64,000 nt of DNA, from contig NZ_JAGFMD010000001.1 of NCBI RefSeq assembly GCF_017592825.1, positions 620,001-684,000 of the forward strand. Direction: 5' to 3'. Position 1 is the first letter of the stretch; every line of letters begins with the position of its first letter. Source of the DNA: Roseivirga sp. E12 (GTDB lineage Bacteria; Bacteroidota; Bacteroidia; Cytophagales; Cyclobacteriaceae). The position numbers were made by a program, and so were the translations under genes. Under the pieces are notes generated by a model. It did no database searches. It saw nothing but the letters and a program-made list of their open reading frames with translations, and was not told the origin of the DNA. This document shows positions 17,239 to 25,544 of this stretch, piece after piece.

Positions 17239-17808
17239 ATGAATAAAATGAAAAAAACATTAACACTCATCGCATCAATGGCATTGCTTGTCTTCTTTCA
17301 AAGTAGTGCTATGGCCCAGCGAGGTCCAGCGGGAAGCCCCAGAGCTACAGTAAAACAACAAATAGGAAACACAAATGTAGAAATTGACTACGGAAGGCCT
17401 AGTTTGGCAGGACGTGACGTAAATAAGTTAGTCCGAAATAACAGAGGTTCTGAAGTTTGGAGGACTGGGGCAAATACAAGTACATCTATCACTTTTGATA
17501 AAGATGTGACTTTTGCTGGGCAAGCCCTAAAAGCGGGAAGTTATTCTCTATGGACAATTCCGAGTGATGGCGAATGGACAGTTGTAGTTAATTCAGTCAC
17601 AGGAAATTGGGGTACTGAATACGGTAAAAAAACTCCAAAAGACTCAGATGTTTTGAGGGCGAAAGTCCCAGTCACTACAGCAAATACGTCTGTAGAGACA
17701 TTCACGATCAACATATCTGACTTTGATAACAAGTCTAAAGACAAAGCAAACTTGGAATTAGCGTGGGGCAACCTTTCCGTGAAAATTCCAATTGTCGTTA
17801 AAAACTAA
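17239..17808 (+). CDS. Exported DUF2911 protein
   Basis: The roughly 189-residue product has a signal peptide (MKKTLTLIASMALLVFFQSS, cleavage near AMAQ) and one DUF2911 domain: VEIDYGRPSLAGRDV, SEVWRTGANTSTSITF and LKAGSYSLWTIPSDGEWTVV. Its function is unknown. DUF2911 proteins are common exported proteins of Bacteroidota. ATG codons at 17218, 17239 and 17248 are in frame. The last two give a standard signal peptide and I choose 17239. A terminator follows at 17828, separating it from the paralogue at 17890. Confidence 0.88.
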   Translation: MNKMKKTLTLIASMALLVFFQSSAMAQRGPAGSPRATVKQQIGNTNVEIDYGRPSLAGRDVNKLVRNNRGSEVWRTGANTSTSITFDKDVTFAGQALKAGSYSLWTIPSDGEWTVVVNSVTGNWGTEYGKKTPKDSDVLRAKVPVTTANTSVETFTINISDFDNKSKDKANLELAWGNLSVKIPIVVKN

Positions 17809-17827
17809 TAGAATATGCTTTTGAAAG

Positions 17828-17861
17828 AGCCTCCTGCAAGCAATTGCAAGAGGCTTTTTTT
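17828..17861 (+). terminator. Rho-independent terminator
   Basis: AGCCTCCTGCAA and TTGCAAGAGGCT form a 12-bp stem with one mismatch around a 4-base loop, followed by seven T residues. It lies 20 bp after the DUF2911 stop. Confidence 0.85.
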
Positions 17862-17862
17862 A

Positions 17863-17870
17863 TATCTTTG
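17863..17870 (+). promoter_or_regulatory. -7 promoter box of second DUF2911 gene
   Basis: TATCTTTG matches TAnnTTTG and lies 19 nt before the ATG at 17890. A TTG at 17844-17846 is 16 bp upstream of it. The box overlaps the end of the preceding terminator, so the second gene has its own promoter. Confidence 0.6.
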
Positions 17871-17889
17871 AACAAGTAAAAAAATACCT

Positions 17890-18735
17890 ATGAGAAGATT
17901 CAAACTAACGCTAGTAGCCCTTACATTATCTGTTTGCGCTCTAGCACAAATAAAAATGCCACCACCGAGCCCTACATTCGAGCTAAAGGGTACAGTGGGT
18001 TTGGCTCAAGTCAAAGTAGTTTACTCTCGCCCTAGCGCGAAAGGACGTGAAGTAGCTGGTAACTTAATTCCTTACAACGAGGTTTGGAGAACTGGTGCTA
18101 ACGCTTCTACCAAAATTACTTTTAGCACAGATGTTAAATTGAACGGCAATGCTGTCCCAGCAGGAGAATATGCTCTCTATACCATGTTCACAGAAGAAGT
18201 TGCTACGATAATCCTTAGCAAAAACCTTACTTGGTGGGGAGCTCTTGGTTACGATGCTAAAGATGATCTATTAAGGTTTGAAGTACCTGTGAAACACCCA
18301 AGTAGTCATTATGAGACTTTCACAATGAGCTTCTCTGACTTCACCATGAACTCAGCTAACCTAAACATGAAATGGGAACATACTAAGGCCATGTTTACCA
18401 TTGAAAGTGACGTAGATGCCAATGTAATGGCTGATATAAAGGCCCAAGTGATTGACGCTACTCCTTCTAACCCAGGTGTATATTTTCAAGCTGCCGGTTA
18501 TTACTATGAAACAGAAAGAGACGCCAAGCTTGCTCTTGAGTGGGTCAACAAGGCCATAGATGCCAATGAGCAAAAGCAGTATTGGGTAATTCACCTAAAA
18601 GCGAAACTACTAGCTAGATTAGGTAAGAAGAAAGATGCGATAGCAACTGCTAAAGAATCAATCGCCTTGGCGAAGACAGGAGGCAATCCTGACTATGTAA
18701 GGCTCAATGAGAAGCTGATTGCCGATTTGAAATAA
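17890..18735 (+). CDS. Exported DUF2911 protein with C-terminal helical repeats
   Basis: A 281-residue paralogue of the preceding gene. It has a signal peptide (MRRFKLTLVALTLSVCALAQ), a DUF2911 domain (VKVVYSRPSAKGREV, EVWRTGANASTKITF, VPAGEYALYTMF) to about residue 170, and then a C-terminal extension with TPR-like helices (AAGYYYETERDAKLALEWVN, AKLLARLGKKKDAIATAKES). The extension may mediate protein contacts. The function is unknown. Confidence 0.88.
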   Translation: MRRFKLTLVALTLSVCALAQIKMPPPSPTFELKGTVGLAQVKVVYSRPSAKGREVAGNLIPYNEVWRTGANASTKITFSTDVKLNGNAVPAGEYALYTMFTEEVATIILSKNLTWWGALGYDAKDDLLRFEVPVKHPSSHYETFTMSFSDFTMNSANLNMKWEHTKAMFTIESDVDANVMADIKAQVIDATPSNPGVYFQAAGYYYETERDAKLALEWVNKAIDANEQKQYWVIHLKAKLLARLGKKKDAIATAKESIALAKTGGNPDYVRLNEKLIADLK

Positions 18736-18753
18736 CGGCAATATTACCATATT

Positions 18754-18780
18754 AAAAAGGGGGCTTTCGCCCCCTTTTTT
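18754..18780 (+). terminator. Rho-independent terminator
   Basis: AAAAAGGGGGC, a TTTC loop and GCCCCCTTTTTT form a strong stem ending in six T residues, 19 bp after the DUF2911 gene stop. Confidence 0.9.
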
Positions 18781-18859
18781 CTGACCCTATTTGGCATCAG
18801 AACACTTCAGTTTACAACCATGAAACGAAGTTTTTTACTTCCTATCATAAAGTCTGTTG

Positions 18860-19417
18860 TTAAAATGTCCAACTACCTGCAGCTGCAGGCGCGACTCCCT
18901 TTTCTCTCAAGTAAATCATTGTTTTACCATGCTCACGTTGCAAATGACTTGTAACTATAAGAATTGCCTTCAGGCGAGTGATTTGCTTTTGGCTCCCTCT
19001 TCTGCCCCATGGTACAGTTTCAGACAAGTCCTCATCAGATAACTTCTCAAGCCCACTTTTAAAATGTTGGAAAGATTTTTCCAAAAGGTCAATAACTGCA
19101 GCCTTGTCTTTTGGCGGATTACTAGGATCAACAGGAAAGGTTGGACGACCAGCTTTGACACTAGCAGCAAAGCCAATATTGGATCGAGTGGTATGATTGA
19201 TCTGATCCGCAAAACTTCTAAGCGGCTCACCCGGTGTGTAATTAAAATGTTCAGCAGGCATCAATTTCGCTGACTCTACAACCATTCTTGTCAGGTTATC
19301 CCAAGTTTTAAGGACATCATCTGCTGTGATGGCTTGGGCATTAGTTGATAATTGAACCCCTAATAGGGCTATCATAATCAGTATTCCCTTTAGTGTAAGT
19401 TTTGTCTTCATGTTCAT
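18860..19417 (-). CDS. Exported DinB-fold protein
   Basis: A 185-residue protein with a signal-like N-terminus (KGILIMIALLGVQLSTNAQA) and a DinB/YfiT-type four-helix domain. Signatures are WDNLTRMVVESAKLMPAEHF, NYTPGEPLRSFADQINHTTR and the late HLQREHGKTMIYLREKGVAP, with the scattered His residues that usually bind a metal. The family is named after a damage-inducible Bacillus gene and is unrelated to DNA polymerase IV. Many members are thiol-dependent transferases, but exported ones have no assigned role. Related proteins are encoded at 21570 and 42892. Confidence 0.85.
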   Translation of the reverse strand: MNMKTKLTLKGILIMIALLGVQLSTNAQAITADDVLKTWDNLTRMVVESAKLMPAEHFNYTPGEPLRSFADQINHTTRSNIGFAASVKAGRPTFPVDPSNPPKDKAAVIDLLEKSFQHFKSGLEKLSDEDLSETVPWGRRGSQKQITRLKAILIVTSHLQREHGKTMIYLREKGVAPAAAGSWTF

Positions 19418-19580
19418 AATTGTTTTAGCTAATGAAGCGGGATAATGCTGCCTCGGGTTGATTGGAAAGTCCGAAGTGGCCTAAGTCAGAAATGAATCGG
19501 CCCATCTTGAAAACAAGAGGCTTTCTCCATGTGTACGGTATTTATTATGGGGTTTTCTATAAATAGGCCTTTTCATGCGC

Positions 19581-19611
19581 TATAAAGAGCACTTCATATA
19601 TTACAAAGAGC
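19581..19611. promoter_or_regulatory. Direct repeat in 21-bp phase upstream of a LytS/LytTR operon
   Basis: TATAAAGAGC (19581-19590) and TACAAAGAGC (19602-19611) match at 9 of 10 positions and start 21 bp apart, the geometry of LytTR sites. A third, weaker copy (TATAAATAGG) begins at 19558, 23 bp earlier. The pair ends 52 bp before the kinase start and could be an autoregulatory site. Otherwise the 19418-19663 gap holds nothing I can identify. Confidence 0.4.
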
Positions 19612-19663
19612 CAGCAGCCTAAAGAATTGATTAATTTGTGTTTTAGAACACTATATTCAGAGA

Positions 19664-20791
19664 TTGGGCATCATAGGTACATACAAGAATATTCGATGGA
19701 AACAGTGGATGATCCTCTTTATATTCTGGACCTTTATTGCAGTCTTTCTAAGTACCCAACTCTACTTTAATGGAGTTAAAAATGGTTTGACAACATCATG
19801 GCTGGTTGTCTTCAAGGGACAAATTCCCATTTGGTATTCTTGGGCAATCATTACCCCTCTAATCCTTCATATGGTCAACAGGTTCCCAATAAGTGTTGAC
19901 AACTTGTTTAAACCAGTCTTGATATACGTCCTCTTCGGTATTGGATTATTGTTCATCATTACCAACCTGACTTTAGTCTATATGTTCATTACTCATGGAT
20001 ACATTGATCTGAGAAATACGAGTATTCAAGAGTACAGTCCTTATTTCTTTTCAAGAATTTCCAATGACACTTTGATTTATGTATTTCTACTCGCCATCAT
20101 CATTAGTGTAAGAGCCTACAGCATTCGAAAGAAAAATGAGCTTGACCTTGCTTTGGCCCAATTTAAAAACGATCAACTGCAGAACGAGCTTACCCAAGCG
20201 CAATTGCAGGCACTTAAACTCCAGCTCAACCCTCATTTCTTGTTTAACACCCTTCATACCATCTCTTCACTAACACTCGTTGGGCAAAATGAATCATCGG
20301 CCAATGTGACAACCAGGCTGGGTGACTTTCTCAGAAGAACTCTGGACTTCGAAGAACATCAGTTGGTATCGCTCTCTAAGGAGTTAGAGTTCTTTGATCT
20401 GTATTTAGATATTGAGTCGGTTCGCTTTCAGGATAGGCTCGTCATTGAAAAAGAAATTCATCCAGACTGTCTAGGGCTTAAAGTACCCAATTTATTGCTA
20501 CAACCCTTGGTTGAAAATGCTGTTAAACACGGCATAGCCAAAAGTAAATCGGCATCGCTGATCAGCCTATCCATATCATTATCTGATGATCTAATATCTA
20601 TCAGACTCTATAACGATGGACCATCCTTTAATGATAAAGGTGAAAAAGGGATTGGGCTCCAAAACATCAAAAACCGACTTGATCGTTTGTATGGAGAAGA
20701 CTATAGATTTGAAATAGAGAACGACACTTCCAATAAAGGCGTAATGACTATATTGGATATACCCACATCAAGCCCCATACTTAATGAGTAG
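19664..20791 (+). CDS. LytS-type sensor histidine kinase
   Basis: A 375-residue membrane kinase: about four transmembrane helices in residues 14-150, a coiled coil (QNELTQAQLQALKLQ), a His_kinase domain with His191 (LNPHFLFNTLHTISSL) and a HATPase domain (LLQPLVENAVKHGIAKSK, KGIGLQNIKNRLDRLYG). The frame opens with TTG at 19664. The alternative ATG at 19709 would cut into the first transmembrane helix, so I keep TTG with reservation. It overlaps the response regulator gene by 8 bp, so they form one operon and presumably a cognate pair. Confidence 0.9.
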   Translation: MGIIGTYKNIRWKQWMILFIFWTFIAVFLSTQLYFNGVKNGLTTSWLVVFKGQIPIWYSWAIITPLILHMVNRFPISVDNLFKPVLIYVLFGIGLLFIITNLTLVYMFITHGYIDLRNTSIQEYSPYFFSRISNDTLIYVFLLAIIISVRAYSIRKKNELDLALAQFKNDQLQNELTQAQLQALKLQLNPHFLFNTLHTISSLTLVGQNESSANVTTRLGDFLRRTLDFEEHQLVSLSKELEFFDLYLDIESVRFQDRLVIEKEIHPDCLGLKVPNLLLQPLVENAVKHGIAKSKSASLISLSISLSDDLISIRLYNDGPSFNDKGEKGIGLQNIKNRLDRLYGEDYRFEIENDTSNKGVMTILDIPTSSPILNE

Positions 20792-21569
20792 TAAAATCAC
20801 AGTTCTGGTTGCAGATGATGAACCTGTCGCCCGGCAGGTAATTTTACACTTTCTCCACGAAGAAGAAGACTTTGAGGTGATTGCAGAGTGTGGTGATGGT
20901 CGAGATGCTTTAGAAAAAATTGAAGATCTAAAACCACAACTCGTTTTTCTCGACATTGAAATGCCAGAGATATCAGGCATTGAACTGATCAGTCAATTGA
21001 GCGCACCCTTACCCACGATAGTTTTCGTCACAGCATATAATAAGTATGCTGTACAGGCATTTGAAGAAAATGCCCTCGATTATATTCTCAAGCCATTCGA
21101 TGCCAACAGATTTGGTAAGGCCTTGGATAGAATCAAGGAAAAATTCAATGAAAAAATCAATAGTGAGTCGAAAAGCCTAGATGATCTACTAAACATCTTC
21201 GAAGGGATTCTAGCTAAGAATGGTGACTCAAAATATCTGAAGAAAATCGGATGCAAGCATAGAGGAGTTATCAAGTTCATACCCGTAGAAGATATCGTTT
21301 GGGTTGAAAGTGAAGGAGCTTTTTGTAAGCTTCACTTAGCCAACAATATGGAGATCACTAACCTATCCATAAAGCAATTAGAAACTCTGATAGACCCAAA
21401 TACCCATCTTAGAATTCATAAATCGCACATGGTCAATATCGATAAGATTGAGAGCATTGAGCCCTATTTCCATGGAGAGTATATGGTCAACTTGAAAGGC
21501 GGTAAGACACTCAAATTGAGCAGAGGATTCAAGGAAAGACTTGAATTGATTCTAAACCAATACAAGTAA
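20784..21569 (+). CDS. LytTR-family response regulator
   Basis: A 261-residue response regulator: receiver domain with VADDEP, Asp57 (LVFLDIEMPE) and Lys103 (YILKPFD), then a LytTR DNA-binding domain at about 160-260 (VEDIVWVESEGAFCKLH, LRIHKSHMVNIDKIE). It is the partner of the kinase that overlaps its start. The repeat at 19581-19611 is a plausible binding site, which would make the operon autoregulated. Confidence 0.93.
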   Translation: MSSKITVLVADDEPVARQVILHFLHEEEDFEVIAECGDGRDALEKIEDLKPQLVFLDIEMPEISGIELISQLSAPLPTIVFVTAYNKYAVQAFEENALDYILKPFDANRFGKALDRIKEKFNEKINSESKSLDDLLNIFEGILAKNGDSKYLKKIGCKHRGVIKFIPVEDIVWVESEGAFCKLHLANNMEITNLSIKQLETLIDPNTHLRIHKSHMVNIDKIESIEPYFHGEYMVNLKGGKTLKLSRGFKERLELILNQYK

Positions 21570-22100
21570 CTACCACTGCCAGATTCCAAAAGCTACTTGT
21601 GGTGGTGCTGGATGACCTGATTGCTTCAGGGCCAAGAGAATTTGTCCTCTGGTATGTGATTCATGTGAAATCAAATACCCCATGAACCGGACAGGAGTCA
21701 TTGGCCAATCAACTTTATTGCTTTGCAGACCTTTAGAGAGAATCTGTTTTATCAGCTGGTTGGATTTAGAAATTTGGTCTTTCAAGTACCCTGCTTTGAG
21801 GCTTTCGATAGCATCAATTTCTGAGTCCAGATCTTCCATTTCGGCAGTAGGGTCCAATTGAGAAAGCCACATCATTCTCACATTATGCATATGAGCAAAT
21901 TGATCCGCGATGTTTCGACCGCCAGAACTAGTTGTATCCCTTAAGTAATCATCCTTAAGGGCAGTCATTAGAAGATTATTCATCTCAGTATGTTTATCCC
22001 ATGTCGATAGGATATCTTTAATTAACTGTGATTGTCCGAAAGAAAACTTAGGTACGGATAACACGAAAAAAAGTACAAGGATGCTTAGAAAGCTTTTCAT
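21570..22100 (-). CDS. Exported DinB-fold protein
   Basis: A 176-residue protein with a signal peptide (LSILVLFFVLSVPKFSFGQS) and a DinB-type helical domain: WDKHTEMNNLLMTALKDDYL, NIADQFAHMHNVRMMWLSQL and FMGYLISHESHTRGQILLAL, which contain the usual metal-binding His positions. Its stop lies immediately next to the stop of the convergent response regulator gene (21569/21570). Function unknown. It is one of three exported DinB-fold proteins in the window. Confidence 0.85.
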   Translation of the reverse strand: MKSFLSILVLFFVLSVPKFSFGQSQLIKDILSTWDKHTEMNNLLMTALKDDYLRDTTSSGGRNIADQFAHMHNVRMMWLSQLDPTAEMEDLDSEIDAIESLKAGYLKDQISKSNQLIKQILSKGLQSNKVDWPMTPVRFMGYLISHESHTRGQILLALKQSGHPAPPQVAFGIWQW

Positions 22101-22165
22101 GACGATTAATTAGTAATGAAAAGATATAGAGAATTGGATTAAAGTCTATCGTATCACGAAGGAGA

Positions 22166-22318
22166 TTATCGTTTTGGACAACTCTTACACATCTTTTTGC
22201 TCTTCTTTTTGTACTTCTTACAGCACTTTTTTAATGAACAATCACATTGACCACCGATGAACGTAGAAAATGGACTTGAATCCCTCACCTGCTCCTCTTC
22301 AAACTCCTCGAATTTCAT
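22166..22318 (-). CDS. 50-residue Cys- and Lys-rich small protein
   Basis: An ATG at 22318 opens a 50-codon frame ending in TAA at 22166. The N-terminal half is acidic (MKFEEFEEEQVRDSSPFSTF). The C-terminal half is strongly basic with six Cys: CDC, then CC-KKYKKKSKK-M-C-KS-CPKR. The paired Cys spacing suggests metal binding or disulfides. Small proteins with similar CCKKYKKG..CKKCP endings are familiar to me from other Bacteroidota, which supports a real gene, but I cannot name the family. It sits 65 bp upstream of the DinB-fold gene on the same strand. Confidence 0.6.
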   Translation of the reverse strand: MKFEEFEEEQVRDSSPFSTFIGGQCDCSLKKCCKKYKKKSKKMCKSCPKR

Positions 22319-22531
22319 CGTTCTTATTTAGACTAAATCTAAATACAAATAACGATCTCAAAAACTAATTGTACAAGACTATTTGACAAAAAGTTCTGAC
22401 AATTTTCATCAGCCAATTCACTAAATAAGTTCTCTTATATTTTCTATTGTAATCATTAACCAGATGATCTAAATTATAGGAGCATATCGGCTTTATAGCT
22501 GGTAGGCGATTAAACATAAACCACACAAATT

Positions 22532-24445
22532 ATGAAACAAGAAATCGACAGCGTGTCGATCTATCCCCCTATAGGGATATCTCGCATTGGCAATTCAGAC
22601 GAGTATTTTTTAGCCTCCGATATTCCCGGAGTAGCCCCTAACCCACCCGAAGGCTTTAAGGACGCTAAAGGAAGAGTGAAAAAACAGGTCGCTCGATTTA
22701 GAGTCTATGGCTTCGATAAGGCTGGTAAAGTAGTAGCTGAGCTAACACAAGATAAGGCCGTCAACATCGAATGGCGTGTAGATGTAGCCAACATCAAAGC
22801 CGCCTGGTACCAGTTTAATAATGCATTAGACCTGACAGGTGCGTCAATTCCGTCTAAACCAAGAAACAATTCTGTTACAGGTACTGATAGGGATCAACTA
22901 GCTATTAAGCCTTCTCCTGTTTGTATCTCTGGAAAGAACAAGGAAGGAAAAAAATATCGCTTTAACGATGGCAAATTTTATGGCAAAAAGGTAAAGCTCG
23001 GTGAACTGAAAACTGATGATGAAGGACGTCTATTGTTTTTCGGAGGAGATGGAAAATCGGCTTCCAATACAAATGCTCAGGCTATTACCTTTGCCAACAA
23101 TGATGGCTGGCATGACGATACTTGCGATGGTACAGTTCGTGCTACGGTCAGTATTGATGGCAAGAGTTTTGAAGCTAAGCCTGCCATGGTTGCAGTAACA
23201 CCACCTGATTTTGGGCCTGGACTATATGGTGTAGTAACAATGAATGATGTTGTTCAGGACCTTTTCATTCGAGAGATGAATTACCCCAACCCTGCAGCGG
23301 ATGGTGTTGAATTTTGGAGGGACATTCATCCAATTCTGTCTAGAATGACAAACACACAATGGGTTAATCAAGGCTTTTTTATGCTCTTTGGTAAAAACTC
23401 GCCTTCAGATTTTGAAAACGAAGATCTAATCAAGCAGTTGGCAGACCCTTCTGAGCAATCAAAACCTGAGCGCATGCGCGTTTTTGAATGGTTCAGAGAT
23501 CCTTCTTCTAAAGAATATACGCCTGCCAAAGTGCCTCCATTTTATGGAGACGGTTTCGGGGAATATGAAAAAATTGCCATTGTAGACCTGCCCATTACAA
23601 GAACACAGTATGGTCGATTAAAAGAATGGGCTGCAGGGAATTTTAAAGCCAATAAGCTCAGTAAGTCAAAAGACTTCGATAGCCTGAGTCTAGAAGAACA
23701 ACTCAATTCACTCAATCAAGCTCCAATGGAAGAATGTCTAGGAGGTCCTTTTCATCCAGGCATAGAACTCACATGGCCCATGCGTCAAAAGATAATGTGG
23801 GAAGCACCCTATAGACTTAATGTTGTGAAAGAAGGTGAAGCCACGCCTTTAGACTTTGGCCCTTTACTTTCAGAAAATATTGCCCTTGGCAAAAATGGTC
23901 CACTATCAAAAAGTGGCCCCGGTGCACTTACCCGTTGGCTTGGCGTCCCGTGGCAAACAGATGAAGCAAGTTGTCTTTCCGGTTACGATCCATCCACCTA
24001 TCTCCCACTTCCATCTTTTTGGGCAGCGAGAGTGCCTAATCAGGTTTTGTCTGAGGACAGTTATGCAAGAATGGAAGACGGATCTGTTAACATTGCCCAA
24101 CGATTGAAGCATTTTGATACGCGACAAGATTGGCTAAGGGATTTTGGAACACAATATCAACCCAAAATCAACGCAATGATTGCAGAATGGCATGAACTGG
24201 GTATTATAGCAAGGGTAGAGAAAACGCCAGAGAACAATGAGAGTGATTTTCTACCAAAAGTAGTTTGGAAAGAAACGGGCAGACACTTTACAGGGGCTGA
24301 CCCAACTTTCAAACAGGTACTTCATGCCGAAAATGTAGAGCCCAAAGAATCATTGGATAATATGGAAACACCGATGATGTTGAAACGAGCAGCTCCAGAA
24401 AAAGTGACTCGCAAGCGTAAGACATTCAGTCGTGGAGAGCGATAA
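22532..24445 (+). CDS. LodA-like quinoprotein amino-acid oxidase (CTQ family)
   Basis: The 637-residue product has the LodA/GoxA pattern: the start SIYPPIGISRIGNSDEYFLA, the core GLYGVVTMNDVVQDLFIREM, CLGGPFHPGIELTWPMRQ and PSFWAARVPNQVL. In LodA a cysteine-tryptophylquinone is made from Cys516 and Trp581. By motif the counterparts here are Trp497 (SFWAARVP) and Cys481 (DEASCLSG), an inference. Known members oxidise lysine (LodA) or glycine (GoxA) and release ammonia and hydrogen peroxide, which is antibacterial. The substrate here is not determined. There is no classical signal peptide, as in LodA. It overlaps the LodB-like gene by 14 bp. Confidence 0.88.
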   Translation: MKQEIDSVSIYPPIGISRIGNSDEYFLASDIPGVAPNPPEGFKDAKGRVKKQVARFRVYGFDKAGKVVAELTQDKAVNIEWRVDVANIKAAWYQFNNALDLTGASIPSKPRNNSVTGTDRDQLAIKPSPVCISGKNKEGKKYRFNDGKFYGKKVKLGELKTDDEGRLLFFGGDGKSASNTNAQAITFANNDGWHDDTCDGTVRATVSIDGKSFEAKPAMVAVTPPDFGPGLYGVVTMNDVVQDLFIREMNYPNPAADGVEFWRDIHPILSRMTNTQWVNQGFFMLFGKNSPSDFENEDLIKQLADPSEQSKPERMRVFEWFRDPSSKEYTPAKVPPFYGDGFGEYEKIAIVDLPITRTQYGRLKEWAAGNFKANKLSKSKDFDSLSLEEQLNSLNQAPMEECLGGPFHPGIELTWPMRQKIMWEAPYRLNVVKEGEATPLDFGPLLSENIALGKNGPLSKSGPGALTRWLGVPWQTDEASCLSGYDPSTYLPLPSFWAARVPNQVLSEDSYARMEDGSVNIAQRLKHFDTRQDWLRDFGTQYQPKINAMIAEWHELGIIARVEKTPENNESDFLPKVVWKETGRHFTGADPTFKQVLHAENVEPKESLDNMETPMMLKRAAPEKVTRKRKTFSRGER

Positions 24446-25544
24446 ACTCCATTATAATGTTTCAATTATTGGTGGCGGCCCTGCAGGGGTCGCCACTGCT
24501 ATAATGCTAGCTGCAAGAGGGGTTTCGCATTGTATCATAGAGGCCCAGCCTGAACCAACAGCGAAAGCTGGCGAGGCACTTCCTCCCAGTGCAAGACCTC
24601 TCTTTAGGCAATTGGGAATTGAAGATTTGTTGCAACACACCTCACATTCACCTTACTATGGGAACATGAGTTGCTGGGGTTCAAACGAGTTCGTACAAGA
24701 AGAATTCATTCACCACTTACATGGTCATGGCTATCTCCTCAATAGACAGCATTTCGAAAGTCAACTTCAGTCTTTGATGCAGAAGCAGGCCACTAAGTTC
24801 TATTCAGCTTATCGACTTCAGCATGTTGAACCAGCAAACCCAGGAATCAAGATTGAAATTGCAAATGGGGTCTGTTCAAAATCAATTACAAGTGATTTTG
24901 TGGTCGATGCTACAGGAAGAAAGGCCTCTGTCTGCAGAAGATTAGGGATTGAAAAAGAGGTATATGATGACCAGTTCGCTTTGAGCTTTAGAGTCAAATT
25001 AAAAGAACCCATGGCCAGACAGATTTATATCGAAGCCATAGACACAGGATGGTGGTACGCTGCACCTTTTGGAGACAAGGAAATGACGCTGATGTTTTTT
25101 ACGGCTAAAGATCTTCTACCAACGAAACCTAATACCGTTGAATTTTTACAAGAAGCCCATCACAACACGCAACACATGCCCAAGTCACTCGACCTATCCC
25201 AAGTTGAAACTAGCATGGTAAAGGTTATGCCAGCAGGAACAAGCAGCCTGCAGGTTCCATACGGAGAAAATTGGCTGGCGGTAGGTGATGCTGCTTATGC
25301 TTATGACCCCATTTCCTCCTACGGCATTACATCTGCCTTAGCGAGCGGTTATTATGCTGGACATGCCCTATCAGATCATTTGGCCGGTCAGCGAGATGCC
25401 CTAGTTACTTATCGATATATAATGGAAAAAGCTTTTCAAGGTTATCTCGAAAAGCTTTTTCATCAATATGACAGTGAAAAGCGTTGGTCAGACGGTTCTT
25501 ATTGGAAAAATCGTTTTCCTAAGATCCAGCCTGAATCTCCTTAG
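24432..25544 (+). CDS. LodB-like flavoprotein (maturation partner of the LodA-like oxidase)
   Basis: A 370-residue FAD-dependent oxidoreductase related to tryptophan halogenases. It has a dinucleotide-binding motif VSIIGGGPAGVATAIMLAAR at the N-terminus, DFVVDATGRKASVCRRLGI, and the second FAD motif LAVGDAAYAYDPISSYGI. In known systems LodB is needed to generate the quinone cofactor of LodA. The gene starts with GTG inside the end of the lodA-like gene, indicating coupled translation. Its 3' end overlaps the convergent dipeptidase gene by 26 bp. Confidence 0.87.
   Translation: MESDKLHYNVSIIGGGPAGVATAIMLAARGVSHCIIEAQPEPTAKAGEALPPSARPLFRQLGIEDLLQHTSHSPYYGNMSCWGSNEFVQEEFIHHLHGHGYLLNRQHFESQLQSLMQKQATKFYSAYRLQHVEPANPGIKIEIANGVCSKSITSDFVVDATGRKASVCRRLGIEKEVYDDQFALSFRVKLKEPMARQIYIEAIDTGWWYAAPFGDKEMTLMFFTAKDLLPTKPNTVEFLQEAHHNTQHMPKSLDLSQVETSMVKVMPAGTSSLQVPYGENWLAVGDAAYAYDPISSYGITSALASGYYAGHALSDHLAGQRDALVTYRYIMEKAFQGYLEKLFHQYDSEKRWSDGSYWKNRFPKIQPESP

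Noticed and set aside
18820-18950. Short plus-strand frame starting MKRSFLLPIIKSVVKM
   Set aside because: It runs into the antisense strand of the DinB-fold gene at 18860, has no promoter, and its latter part mirrors that gene's codon pattern.
18860-19417. DinB-fold proteins as DNA polymerase IV
   Set aside because: The name is shared only by history. The exported DinB-fold proteins have a helical metal-binding domain, whereas the real polymerase IV is encoded at 40273-41490.
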